Shown here: one piece after another, positions 1 through 7,778 of the stretch
Layout of the letters: each line of letters begins with the position of its first letter
Position numbering within the stretch: the first letter of the stretch is position 1
DNA from: Phycisphaerales bacterium
GTDB taxonomy: Bacteria; Planctomycetota; Phycisphaerae; Phycisphaerales; SM1A02
Assembly: GCA_022446965.1 (NCBI GenBank)
Contig: JAKVBV010000022.1
Location: forward strand, 1 to 36,423
Reading direction: 5' to 3'
DNA: 36,423 nucleotides
The notes under the pieces: model-generated
The model's database searches: none
Told to the model about the DNA's origin: nothing
Seen by the model: the letters and a program-made list of their open reading frames with translations, nothing else
Program-made: the position numbers and the translations under genes

Positions 1-1174
1 AGGGGGCGTCGGCGCAAGCACCTTCAACCATCGTGCCGCCGAAGGCGTCACAGGTGGCTGCATCGACTTCGAGGCACTCAGTTGAGCTCACGCAGCAGAC
101 CTGAGCGATGGGCTGGCAACCAGCATCGGCGCACGAACCGCCGACCCAGGTGCCGGTGCAGGCCGTGTCGAGCTGTTCGACGCAGGAGCCATCGGGATAG
201 CAGCATGCACCGTAGATGCAGGCTGAGCAATCGCTGTCGTCGCCGAGGTAGCTGCCGCCCATGGCGTTGCAGTCATCTTCGGTGTAGTCACCACAGTCGC
301 CAGTGTCCATGCAGCAGCCGCCGGTGGGGAGCACGGGCGTGCAGTCAGCGCCGAAGCCACTGATGACGGCCAGAACGTCGTCGACGTTCACGACACAGTC
401 GCCGTTGGGAAGCGGAGCACAGTCGCCCTCGGGGCGAGAGGTGCCGTCGCCAGCTTCGCCGAACGAACCGATGACCGCCAGAAGGTCATCCACGTTGACC
501 ACGTAGTCAGCGTTCACGTCAGCGTTGCAGGGGGCCTCAGCCAGCATGGAATCACACGGGTCGGAAGCGCCGCCAGCGATCACGCGAAGGGCGATCGAAG
601 CGGCGGTGGCCTGAAGGCCGCCGAAGCCGAAGCCGTCGCCGGGGTTGGCCTGCCAGCCTGAGCCATCGCCCAGGACACTGTCAGAAGCACCGGTCTGACC
701 GTTGGTGCCGAACTCGTTGATCGGGATGATCGCGACGTAGGCTGTGCCGGCATTGACGGCAAAATCGGCATCCATGTGCACGAGCGAGGTGCCATCGGGG
801 CCAGCCCAATCCGCGTCGCCGACTGGGGTGCCGAGGACTTCAACACTGGTGTAGCCGACAAGGCTGACGGCAGCCGCTTCGGGGCTCTCGTAGAAGTTGC
901 CGGAGAGGCCTTGCACGGCATCGAGGCCGGCGTAGCCGTTCCAGCCACCCGTAACGATGCTGATGCGGGAGGCGTTCATGCCTGCGCTGTTGTCAAAGTC
1001 ATCGAGGCATGCGACGTCATACTGCGCATACGCTTCCTCGAAGATCTGATTCGCTGAGAAGGTTGTTCCAATGCTTGAACCGTCGTTGTCGCCAATCTGG
1101 TCCATGAGCACCGAACCGCCCTGTGCGACGGCAGCGAGGCCGAGAATACAAAGGCAAGTAGGCAAAGTTTTCAT
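1..1174 (-). CDS. Partial secreted Cys-rich protein with dockerin-like module
   Basis: The minus-strand frame opens at ATG 1174 and stays open to the window edge, so 391 residues are visible and the C-terminus is missing. The start is supported by AGGAGGGG about 9 nt upstream. Residues 1-19 form a signal peptide (MKTLPTCLCILGLAAVAQG). Residues 20-205 are an uncharacterised beta-rich-looking domain. Residues 215-276 are a dockerin-like pair of Asp/Asn-rich repeats (VVNVDDLLAVIGSFG and VVNVDDVLAVISGFG). From 286 on come Cys-rich repeats of the GACCYPDGSC type, probably disulfide-bonded. The dockerin-like module is paralogous to one in the next upstream secreted gene. It is probably exported and surface-associated; the function is unknown. 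No cohesin gene is visible, so a cellulosome role is not supported. Confidence 0.85.
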   Translation of the reverse strand, partial: MKTLPTCLCILGLAAVAQGGSVLMDQIGDNDGSSIGTTFSANQIFEEAYAQYDVACLDDFDNSAGMNASRISIVTGGWNGYAGLDAVQGLSGNFYESPEAAAVSLVGYTSVEVLGTPVGDADWAGPDGTSLVHMDADFAVNAGTAYVAIIPINEFGTNGQTGASDSVLGDGSGWQANPGDGFGFGGLQATAASIALRVIAGGASDPCDSMLAEAPCNADVNADYVVNVDDLLAVIGSFGEAGDGTSRPEGDCAPLPNGDCVVNVDDVLAVISGFGADCTPVLPTGGCCMDTGDCGDYTEDDCNAMGGSYLGDDSDCSACIYGACCYPDGSCVEQLDTACTGTWVGGSCADAGCQPIAQVCCVSSTECLEVDAATCDAFGGTMVEGACADAP

Positions 1175-1211
1175 CTCTTCTATCCCCTCCTGAGGGATTG
1201 AATTTGGTTGT

Positions 1212-1229
1212 GTCCGGAACGCTCCGGAC
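1212..1229 (-). repeat. Inverted repeat upstream of secreted gene
   Basis: GTCCGGA-ACGC-TCCGGAC is a perfect 7-bp inverted repeat with a 4-nt loop, about 38 nt before the ATG at 1174. There is no T-run after it in either direction, so it is not a terminator. It could be an operator or a 5' leader hairpin. Confidence 0.4.
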
Positions 1230-1410
1230 TGTGATTGCAAATGGGCCTGACGACCACGTGTAGGTGCCACGCACATCTGATGATGTTCGTGACGTACTCG
1301 ACTTAACCGGATAGACCGTGTTGGGTCACACCTTCTCCTTGCATCTGCCACAGCCCCCTGCGACGGATGCCTCTTCTCCTGGAACTTGTTTCGGGACAAG
1401 CTCCGCGTCC

Positions 1411-1439
1411 AAATTCGCCCCCAAGCAACGGTCTGTCAA
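1411..1439 (-). promoter_or_regulatory. Candidate sigma-70-type promoter, weak -10
   Basis: On the minus strand a perfect TTGACA (1434-1439) is followed after 17 nt by GAATTT (1411-1416). The -35 matches the consensus fully but the -10 matches poorly. If used, it would give the secreted gene ending at the window edge a leader of over 200 nt containing two hairpins. Confidence 0.3.
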
Positions 1440-1504
1440 GGACTTGTTGTCTTTGTTTGAAGGGAAATCAGGCGAATTTTGATGTCTGTACAGGCGGAGT
1501 GTCC

Positions 1505-1548
1505 GAAAAGAAGCCCTCCACAGCCCCGTAGGAGGGGCTGTGGAGGGC
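1505..1548 (-). terminator. Rho-independent terminator of the large secreted gene
   Basis: A perfect 15-bp stem (1513-1527 with 1534-1548) and a 6-nt loop lie 28 nt past the stop codon at 1577. On the minus strand the stem is followed by TTCTTTTC, giving the U-rich tail. Its position and polarity fit termination of the gene at 1577-4693. Confidence 0.87.
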
Positions 1549-1576
1549 GTGGTCACGCAGTTGCGGGCCCTTTTGG

Positions 1577-4500
1577 TCAGTCGATGGACTGTCCGTCATT
1601 GAGCGCCCCAGGCGTCGCCAGATCAACGAATTCAGCCCAGATGGCCGAACTCGGTGTGGCACCGGTGAGGCCTAGGCTCGATGCAGCAGACGTACCGGAC
1701 CCTTCCATGACACCGATGTCGGTGGACTCCATGCCGGCGGCTGGGCCCGTGGCGGCTGCAATCGTGCCTTCATAGGAGATGAAGTCGGCCACCGAACCGG
1801 CCACATCCACACACATGCCGTCCGGGGCACCGTTCTGGATACCGCTGACGTAGGCGTAGTAGATGGTCCAGCCATCACCGCTGTCGCCCGCCGTGCAGTC
1901 GGCGGCCACGTTCAACGGCGTGCCATAGGGGTTGCCATTATTGCCGTTGTAGAGGGTGATGGTGACCATTGCCGGGTCCACACCATCTAGCACGACGACC
2001 TCGACGAATTCGTTCTCGTCAGTGCCACCGTTGTCATAGTGCAGTTCGTTGAACCAGACACCTTCGGCCATTTCCTGACATTCGTCAGGGATGCCGTCGC
2101 CGTTGGCGTCTTCGCTGGTGCCGTCGGCGATATCGCAGACGTCACCGATGCCGTTGGCGTTGCAGTCGGCCTGATCTGGGTTGTAGAGATCGCAATTGTC
2201 GAACTCGTCCGGCACACCGTCGCCATCGGAATCTTCGCCACCACCACCATCGCCACAGTCCCCAAAGGGCGTGCCGTCGATGGTCTTGCCTGGTGAGAAC
2301 AAGGCACCAGTGGAAGACACCGTGGAGTGCTTGTAGAAGTCCACGCCCTGTACATCGGGGTAGCGGGTGATCGACTGGTTGTCGCCGCCTTCAGAGCCGT
2401 AGGCCACTTCAGCGACCACTTCGCCCTTGGCGTTGAACAGCGTGACTGTGTCGCCACCGTTGTTGAAGCCCAGATAGCCCGTGGAGGCCACCTCGACCAC
2501 TGCACCGCCGATATCTCCGAAGAGGGCAGGATCACCACCGCCGAAGACCACCAAGGCACATCCCGGTCCGAGCACGACGTCGTTGCCGATCTCATGACGC
2601 AGGCCCACAGCATCGTGGATCTGCCAGCCACCCATGAAGACGTCGCTGTTCGTGGCGTTCACGATCTCGACAAACTCGTCTTCGGAGTAGTTGGGCGTAC
2701 CGTCGCCATTGGCGTCGCCGTTGGTTGAGTCGGGGTCGGCATTGATCTCGTTGATCGTGAAGACCTCGCCCTCGCACTCGTCGGGCACGCCGTTGCCATT
2801 GTCATCCAAGGAGGTGCCGTCGGCGATGTCACAGGCATCGGCCACGCCGTTGCCGTTGCAGTCAGGATCACATTCGTCCGGAATGCCGTTGGCATCGCAG
2901 TCAGAGCTGTTGCCCTGGGCGATGTCGCAGTCATCGGGAATGCCGTTGAAGTTGCAGTCGTCCTCACAGGTGTCTGGAATGCTGTTCTCGTTGCAATCCA
3001 GAGCGAGGCCGTCCGCAATTGCGCACAGGTCGCCATAGCCATCACCGTCACAGTCGGCCTGATCCGGGTTGGCCAGATTTGGACAGTTGTCCTGGGCATC
3101 GATGACGCCGTCGCCATCGCTGTCGGTGAAGTCGCAGAAGTTTGCGTTCCCGGGCGTGTCCACGAAGTCCGAGGGGAAGAACCCGTTGTCATACCACGTC
3201 GCATCGCACTTGCGAGCACCGCCGGGGGCGTAGATGCCGTCGGGGCCCACAGTCGTGTCGCAGTAGACGTGATCTGAGTAGTCATCGACTTCCTCAACGA
3301 AGGCGACGCAGTCCAGGATGGAATCCCAAGGCATGACGTCCATTACGCCATCATTATCGGTGTCGACATCAGTGCCCAGTTCACCTGTGAATCCGGCCAC
3401 CAGCATGTAGGTGACCTGGTCGGAACCCTCAAAATTGAGCTCGTAGGGGTAATCAGGCGTGCCGAGCATCATCTCCGGCTCGCCAACCACGAAGAATCCT
3501 GAATCACCGATGGCCAGACCATCAAGAGACACGGCCTCTTCGATGACGCCGTGGTAATCGTCGGTGCCGTCGCCGATGGCGATGAACGTGAGGCCGTCCA
3601 GGCTGGCTCCCGGTTCGCCGATCAGTTCGAAGTACTCATCGGTGTCGGCGCCACTCTGGTTGGCTCGCAATTCATTGATCAGTACATCTCCGCCGCTCGA
3701 CGAACAGGGGTTGTCGCCGCACAGCACGCCGTCGTCCGTATAGGTTCCACCAGCGGCTTCGCACGTGGATGATGTCATTTCAGCGCAGGTGCCATCAGAG
3801 AAGCAGCAGGCGCCACTGCGTTGGCCGAACTTTGAGATGCACTCGAGAAGGTCGTCCACGTTGACGACGCAGTCGCCCATTGGCAGCGGTGAGCAGTCGC
3901 CGATGGGGCGGAAAGAGCCGTCGCCGACGGTGCCGAAGTTGCCGATGATGGACAGGAGGTCATCCACATCGCAGTCGGTGTCGTTGTCGATGTCGGCGGG
4001 GAAGCCATCGAGGGGCTCATCGCACGGATCTGGGCCGGAGTCTGCCGAGGCGGAGATTGACTCCACCCAGCTGATCTGCGGATAACCGATGTCGGCAAGG
4101 TCGGTCCAGCCGTTGATGCCACATTCGCCACCAGTGTTGATCCAGGACGGTGACTCCTGTGCCATGGTGTTGGCGCCCACGTAGTAGGCAGGCGTGTCGC
4201 CCAGGACCGGCATGGTGAGCACGGCAACGATCATCGAGTCGGCTTCCACCGAGATGGGTGGGTCGAAGGCCGCGGTGATGGAGATCACGTCGTTGGGGCT
4301 GGCGTCCACGTCCACCGTGGTGGTGCCCAGCAGCGTGCCCTCGGGCGTGCTGCCAGAGCCTTTATACAGCGACACAGTGACAGTGGCTCCGGTGGAGAGA
4401 TACTCGAGTGACCAGTCAACGCAGTGCACAGCAACCGCAGTCCCCGCAAGATCCGTTTCAGCCATGTTGTGTACACGGGCATACGAGGCCATTGGTGTAT

Positions 4501-4693
4501 TCGCCGAGTAGCACACGATCGATGTGCCTGTCGCAACGTCGCCTACGCTCTCGGAGATGATGTGCGTGCTGCCGGGGCAGCTGGCGTCATCGCTGGCTTG
4601 TGCGGCCATGGTGATGCTGCCAGCAGCAGCAAGTGTGCATGCAAGTACCGATCGCGTCGCGCCTGCTCGGCGGCGTGTGGTGTTCGTGGTCAT
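1577..4693 (-). CDS. Large secreted protein: dockerin-like module, three lamin-tail-like domains, type-3 repeats
   Basis: The protein has 1038 residues. ATG 4693 is preceded by GGAGGAGA at 8 nt. An export signal with Arg-rich N-terminus and hydrophobic core covers about 1-33. Residues 45-215 form an unassigned domain. Residues 232-291 are a dockerin-like module ending GDCVVNVDDLLECISKFG, and 294-331 a GACCFSDGTC Cys-rich repeat. Lamin-tail-like (LTD) domains start near 336 (VLINELRANQ), 644 (FTINEINADPD) and 877 (GVWFNELHYDN). Between them are thrombospondin-type-3-like Asp/Asn/Cys repeats at 524-642 and 820-872, which in known families bind calcium. There is no visible C-terminal anchor or sorting motif. 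It is likely an extracellular or cell-surface adhesion or scaffold protein; the exact role is unknown. A strong terminator follows. Confidence 0.9.
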   Translation of the reverse strand: MTTNTTRRRAGATRSVLACTLAAAGSITMAAQASDDASCPGSTHIISESVGDVATGTSIVCYSANTPMASYARVHNMAETDLAGTAVAVHCVDWSLEYLSTGATVTVSLYKGSGSTPEGTLLGTTTVDVDASPNDVISITAAFDPPISVEADSMIVAVLTMPVLGDTPAYYVGANTMAQESPSWINTGGECGINGWTDLADIGYPQISWVESISASADSGPDPCDEPLDGFPADIDNDTDCDVDDLLSIIGNFGTVGDGSFRPIGDCSPLPMGDCVVNVDDLLECISKFGQRSGACCFSDGTCAEMTSSTCEAAGGTYTDDGVLCGDNPCSSSGGDVLINELRANQSGADTDEYFELIGEPGASLDGLTFIAIGDGTDDYHGVIEEAVSLDGLAIGDSGFFVVGEPEMMLGTPDYPYELNFEGSDQVTYMLVAGFTGELGTDVDTDNDGVMDVMPWDSILDCVAFVEEVDDYSDHVYCDTTVGPDGIYAPGGARKCDATWYDNGFFPSDFVDTPGNANFCDFTDSDGDGVIDAQDNCPNLANPDQADCDGDGYGDLCAIADGLALDCNENSIPDTCEDDCNFNGIPDDCDIAQGNSSDCDANGIPDECDPDCNGNGVADACDIADGTSLDDNGNGVPDECEGEVFTINEINADPDSTNGDANGDGTPNYSEDEFVEIVNATNSDVFMGGWQIHDAVGLRHEIGNDVVLGPGCALVVFGGGDPALFGDIGGAVVEVASTGYLGFNNGGDTVTLFNAKGEVVAEVAYGSEGGDNQSITRYPDVQGVDFYKHSTVSSTGALFSPGKTIDGTPFGDCGDGGGGEDSDGDGVPDEFDNCDLYNPDQADCNANGIGDVCDIADGTSEDANGDGIPDECQEMAEGVWFNELHYDNGGTDENEFVEVVVLDGVDPAMVTITLYNGNNGNPYGTPLNVAADCTAGDSGDGWTIYYAYVSGIQNGAPDGMCVDVAGSVADFISYEGTIAAATGPAAGMESTDIGVMEGSGTSAASSLGLTGATPSSAIWAEFVDLATPGALNDGQSID
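2768..3124 (-). repeat. Thrombospondin-type-3-like coding repeats, main block
   Basis: These bases encode residues 524-642 of the large secreted protein. Short units such as DSDGDGVIDAQDNCPN, DCDANGIPDECD and DDNGNGVPDEC alternate with DIADGTS linkers. The spacing of Asp and Cys is typical of calcium-binding type-3 repeats. A second, shorter block lies at 2078-2236 (residues 820-872). The DNA similarity reflects the protein repeats. Confidence 0.8.
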
Positions 4694-4756
4694 CGGGCTT
4701 CTCTCCTCCTGATGAATATCCCGATCCAGTCTAGGGTCTGTTTCTGATCAGGCGAG

Positions 4757-4766
4757 GGGTATACCC
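4757..4766. promoter_or_regulatory. Palindrome GGGTATACCC, possible operator
   Basis: A perfect 10-bp palindrome lies in the 120-nt gap between the ArsR-like gene (stop at 4814) and the start of the large secreted gene (4693). Its place upstream of that start would suit a regulator site, perhaps for the neighbouring ArsR-like protein. This is inferred from position only. Confidence 0.2.
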
Positions 4767-4813
4767 GGGAATCTGGTTGTTACTGGGGTGTTTTGAACCA
4801 CTTATCCACGCTG

Positions 4814-5296
4814 TCAATTTGCCGTTTTTGGCGTCAGATCTTCGGGCACCGCTCTTGAATGGGGCACAAGAGTCCGCTGGCGGATCGTGGGCAACTGAAG
4901 GTCGATCAGTCCCGCGCCGGCCGGGATGCGAAGATGAAGCTCGCCAGCGACGCTGTGGTCGAACGGCGTGCCCAGCCGGTAGATTCTGGTCCGCGACTGT
5001 GCGGTCCGCTCCACGAGGCCTGCATCTCGGAGTTGGCGAAGATTGTGGCTCACAAGACCCACGCTCTCGCCGATCGATGCGGCCAGCGCGGTCACGGTGC
5101 AGGGCCCGTGGGCCAGCCGCCGGAGTAGTGCTAGGCGAACTCGGCCACCGAGGAGGCTGAGCATGTCGTGGGCGCCATCTTCAGGGTCGCTGCCACAATT
5201 GGGTAGATGGTGTGTCTCGGGGTGCGTCGGCGATGGCAATCGGTCCAAGGGAGAAGCCCCACCGGGTGCCTGAGGGACAAGAGACACCCGCAACAA
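4814..5296 (-). CDS. ArsR-family winged-helix transcriptional regulator
   Basis: The frame is 160 residues from its most upstream start, a TTG at 5296. The core, from about residue 40 to 110, is an ArsR/SmtB-type winged helix: LLGGRVRLALLRRLAHGP, then recognition-helix region GESVGLVSHNLRQLRDAGLV and wing RTRIYRLG. The first ~40 residues are Pro/Gly-rich and show no ribosome-binding site. The true start may be further in, for example ATG 5164 (116 residues), although that trims the first helix. No Cys pair of the classical metal site is evident, so the signal sensed is unknown. It lies upstream of the large secreted gene on the same strand. Confidence 0.75.
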   Translation of the reverse strand: MLRVSLVPQAPGGASPLDRLPSPTHPETHHLPNCGSDPEDGAHDMLSLLGGRVRLALLRRLAHGPCTVTALAASIGESVGLVSHNLRQLRDAGLVERTAQSRTRIYRLGTPFDHSVAGELHLRIPAGAGLIDLQLPTIRQRTLVPHSRAVPEDLTPKTAN

Positions 5297-5416
5297 CTCG
5301 GGCGTTGATGGCCCAGCATTTGATGATCACGGCCGGTGCGGTCCGGCAATCTCAATCACATGACCGGCGGTACGCCTCGTCGACCACCCCGGTTCGCGCC
5401 AGACGCGAAGCTGGCT

Positions 5417-5500
5417 TCACAGCACGGTCCACACGCCGATGGCGGCCAGCAGCAGGCCGATACCAATGGTAATGATGCCAATTCGCCGAATTCGCTGCAC
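5417..5500 (-). CDS. Possible very small hydrophobic membrane peptide
   Basis: From GTG 5500 the frame encodes 27 residues, a basic start (VQRIRRIG) and one hydrophobic stretch (IITIGIGLLLAAIGVWTVL), with stop at 5417. The same frame stays open upstream as a Pro/Ala-rich segment and then runs into the tRNA-Leu gene, which cannot be coding. No ribosome-binding site is visible. Either it is a short membrane peptide or the remnant of a longer one; it may also be chance. Confidence 0.22.
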   Translation of the reverse strand: MQRIRRIGIITIGIGLLLAAIGVWTVL

Positions 5501-5568
5501 GCGCTGTTGGCGTGGCGGAGGCGCTTGGGGCGCTGGTCCTGCTGGTGCAGTACCGCCAGCTGATGCAA

Positions 5569-5653
5569 TACCGGAGGTGGGACTCGAACCCACACTCCCT
5601 AAACGGGAAACGGATTTTGAATCCGTCGCGTCTGCCAATTCCGCCACTCCGGC
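5569..5653 (-). tRNA. tRNA-Leu (anticodon CAA)
   Basis: An 85-nt class II tRNA reads on the minus strand. The acceptor stem GCCGGAG pairs with CTCCGGT (one G-U at the first pair), with discriminator A. The anticodon arm is ACGGA-TTCAAAA-TCCGT, giving CAA. There is a long variable arm with a CCC/GGG stem, and the T-arm is GTGGG-TTCGAGT-CCCAC. The 3' CCA is not encoded. Confidence 0.96.
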
Positions 5654-5742
5654 AATGCGGGGCATCATCTCCACTTGTTGGTCAGTTTGCCAGCCGACAG
5701 TGGCGGGAAACTCCACGGGATACGTGGAACTACACTGCGTTG

Positions 5743-7017
5743 ATGGCTGCACGGCATGCATCGAAGAAGCGACACGCATCCTCATCTGGGCAGGAGTCCG
5801 ATGACGGCTCGTCCGGCGGAGGGCTCAAGACCTTCATCCCTTGGATCGTGTTGGTCGGAGCCGCGGCCATCGTCACGGCATTCGCGTTGGATCTCGGTGC
5901 GCCTGCACCAACGCCGGCACGCCCGGCACCGGCGCAGCCCTCCACGCCACTGGCAAGTACCCAGCTCACAAATCGGCCAGTGACGACGGCGCCGGCTGCT
6001 CCGGCGCCCTCGCCCACAGCCAAGGCCAACTTCACGGTGTCTCCGGCCGTGCTCGACTACGGCACACTCGCCCCGGGCGAAGTGAAGCCCATTGACGCCA
6101 CGGTGACCAACACTGGCGACGAGCCACTTCGGTTCACCGGTGAAATGAAGGGATGCAGTTGTACCACCCTGGATCTGCGTCCGACCACGGTGCAGCCTGG
6201 TGAATCGGTCACCTTCGCCGCCACCATGACGGCCGGGCTGACGCCCACGACCAAGAAGTCATCAATCCGCCTGGTGCTTCGTGACCACCAGCCAGCCCGC
6301 ATCGAGGTGGATGGCGAGATTGTTCGGGGTGTTCGGGTGAATCCACGGCGGCTCGCTGCGGTCGGTCGCCCGGCCGACAATCCCGATGGACCAGCGGTGC
6401 CCGTGCAGGTGCGTCGTGTGCGGTTCGAATCGCCCTCAGGCACCCCGTTCCGGATCCTCCGTGTGGATGGTCGAGACGTGAAGACGTTCATCGGCGGTGA
6501 TCGATTCCTGAACCCGCAGCCGACCCATGCCTTTATCTTCGACGACTTCGAGCAGTGGGACCCGGTGACCGGGCTCAATGACAAGGGCGAATTGATGCCC
6601 TTCTTCCGGATGATCGAAACGGATCATCCTGGCGGAGAAGTCATCGCAATTCCGGTGGACCATCCAGCCCGCGTCGCCCATCTGGAACGCCGCGGCGAGC
6701 GGCCCTGGTTGTGGGTGGAAACACATCTGGTGGTCGGGGCAGTCGAGCCTGGCGGCACGATCGCCTTTGACGTGCCCATCAAGATGGCTGGAGCCAATGA
6801 GGCTGAAATGGTGCACGGTGTGACGAGTGAATCTCCCGACGTGCTCGATGTCACGCTGGCCGGTATTCGGCGTGAGGGGCGAGAGTGGCGGGCCACGATC
6901 AATGTGACGCCCAAGCGCACTGACGACGGTGCGTTTCTTGGTCGCATCCGCTTCCACAGTCCGAACTACTCCGCATCGGTCCCGGTGATCGGTGCCGTCC
7001 GCACCACCGGCGCGTGA
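5743..7017 (+). CDS. DUF1573-type single-pass membrane protein
   Basis: The protein has 424 residues from ATG 5743. The frame is open further upstream, but that part crosses the tRNA-Leu gene on the other strand, so the ATG after it is chosen. A Lys/His/Ser-rich cytoplasmic start is followed by one membrane helix (about 29-50) and a Pro/Ala-rich linker (52-95). Residues 97-195 resemble DUF1573: F-x-PAVLDYGTLAPGE, then VTNTGDEPLRFTG, the CSC motif in KGCSCTTLDLRP and VQPGESVTF. The rest (200-424) is probably further beta-sandwich domain, likely extracytoplasmic. It overlaps ispD by GTGA. Function is unknown; family members are abundant in planctomycetes. Confidence 0.87.
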   Translation: MAARHASKKRHASSSGQESDDGSSGGGLKTFIPWIVLVGAAAIVTAFALDLGAPAPTPARPAPAQPSTPLASTQLTNRPVTTAPAAPAPSPTAKANFTVSPAVLDYGTLAPGEVKPIDATVTNTGDEPLRFTGEMKGCSCTTLDLRPTTVQPGESVTFAATMTAGLTPTTKKSSIRLVLRDHQPARIEVDGEIVRGVRVNPRRLAAVGRPADNPDGPAVPVQVRRVRFESPSGTPFRILRVDGRDVKTFIGGDRFLNPQPTHAFIFDDFEQWDPVTGLNDKGELMPFFRMIETDHPGGEVIAIPVDHPARVAHLERRGERPWLWVETHLVVGAVEPGGTIAFDVPIKMAGANEAEMVHGVTSESPDVLDVTLAGIRREGREWRATINVTPKRTDDGAFLGRIRFHSPNYSASVPVIGAVRTTGA

Positions 7018-7778
7018 TTGTCTCGGCGATCATTCCGGCGGCTGGAGCAGCGTCACGCTTCGGCGAAGACAAGTTGGCTCGTCAACTTGGTGGTCGCCCC
7101 GTGCTGGTTCGTGCAGTCGAAGCCTTGTCCAAGCGGGACGAAGTGCGAGACATCATCGTGGCTGGTCCACCTGATGATCTGAGCGCATTCACTGCTCGCT
7201 TCGGTGATGTGCTGGGTTTTCTCGGTGCCACCATCGTGCCCGGCGGGGCTCAGGCGCGTTGGCAAACCGTCGCCGCTGCACTGACGCATGTGGCTGACGA
7301 CTGTACGCACATCGCCGTGCACGATGCCGCTCGGCCGTGCCCAGGCGAGGCGCTCCTTGATCGGGTCTTTGCGGCGGCGGCCAAACTGCCAGCCGTGGTC
7401 CCGGGCGTTGCTGTGAGTTCTGCCGTGAAGCGAGTGCAGGTGGGGCGCGTCCATGTGGTTCGCGACGACGATGTCGTGGCGGATGCGATTCTTGGCGCGG
7501 ACAGTGATCCGGGTATTCAGGCGTGGCCTGTCAGTGACTCCGTCGAGCGTGCAGGCTTGATGACAGTGCAGACGCCACAGGTGTTCCATGCTGATCTGCT
7601 GCGTCGTGCCCATGCGGAGGTCGATCCGAATGGTGCCGTGGATGATGCCGATCTCGTGCAGCGTCTGGGTGAACCTGTGCATGTGGTGCACGGCGACCCC
7701 ATGAATGTGAAGCTCACGCATCCTGCCGATTGGTCCATGGCGGAAGCGGCGCTCCGCGGCGGAGGAAGTGTGCTGTGA
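7014..7778 (+). CDS. ispD: 2-C-methyl-D-erythritol 4-phosphate cytidylyltransferase
   Basis: The 254-residue enzyme transfers CMP from CTP to methylerythritol phosphate, the third step of the non-mevalonate isoprenoid pathway in the cytoplasm. Family motifs are in order: nucleotide-binding loop PAAGAASRFGEDK (8-20), AVHDAARP (101-108), TPQVF (187-191), VDDADL (209-214) and GDPMNVKLTHPADW (227-240). The length exceeds the usual ~230 because of extra residues around 142-172. The GTG start overlaps the preceding stop (GTGA), so translation is probably coupled. No ispF is adjacent. Confidence 0.93.
   Translation: MIVSAIIPAAGAASRFGEDKLARQLGGRPVLVRAVEALSKRDEVRDIIVAGPPDDLSAFTARFGDVLGFLGATIVPGGAQARWQTVAAALTHVADDCTHIAVHDAARPCPGEALLDRVFAAAAKLPAVVPGVAVSSAVKRVQVGRVHVVRDDDVVADAILGADSDPGIQAWPVSDSVERAGLMTVQTPQVFHADLLRRAHAEVDPNGAVDDADLVQRLGEPVHVVHGDPMNVKLTHPADWSMAEAALRGGGSVL

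Larger units (their letters stand above)
1175..1512. other. Intergenic leader region upstream of the partial secreted gene
   Basis: About 340 nt without a convincing gene lie between the terminator at 1505-1548 and the start at 1174. Short frames here run through the terminator hairpin and do not look like protein. Seen in it are a perfect inverted repeat at 1212-1229, a near-perfect hairpin at 1381-1404 (9-bp arms, one mismatch, loop TTCGGG), and a perfect minus-strand TTGACA box at 1434-1439. The region may be a long structured 5' leader or hold a small RNA; neither is shown. Confidence 0.5.

Noticed and set aside
2078-3124. Short repeated DNA units resembling a CRISPR or tandem array
   Set aside because: The repeats are uneven and keep the reading frame; they encode type-3 protein repeats.
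347-4000. Cellulosome system suggested by dockerin-like modules
   Set aside because: No cohesin, scaffoldin or glycoside hydrolase is in the window, and such modules are widespread in planctomycete exported proteins.
4789-4817. TTGACA at 4812-4817 as a promoter for the large secreted gene
   Set aside because: The hexamer 17 nt away (AAAACA) is a poor -10, so the match rests on one box only.
5512-5742. Upstream extension of the DUF1573 gene to GTG 5512
   Set aside because: The extension runs through the tRNA-Leu gene on the other strand and has no membrane or domain character; the ATG at 5743 fits the protein layout.
5501-5785. Minus-strand frame containing VAELADATDSKSV
   Set aside because: This is the familiar false translation of a tRNA-Leu gene, not a protein.
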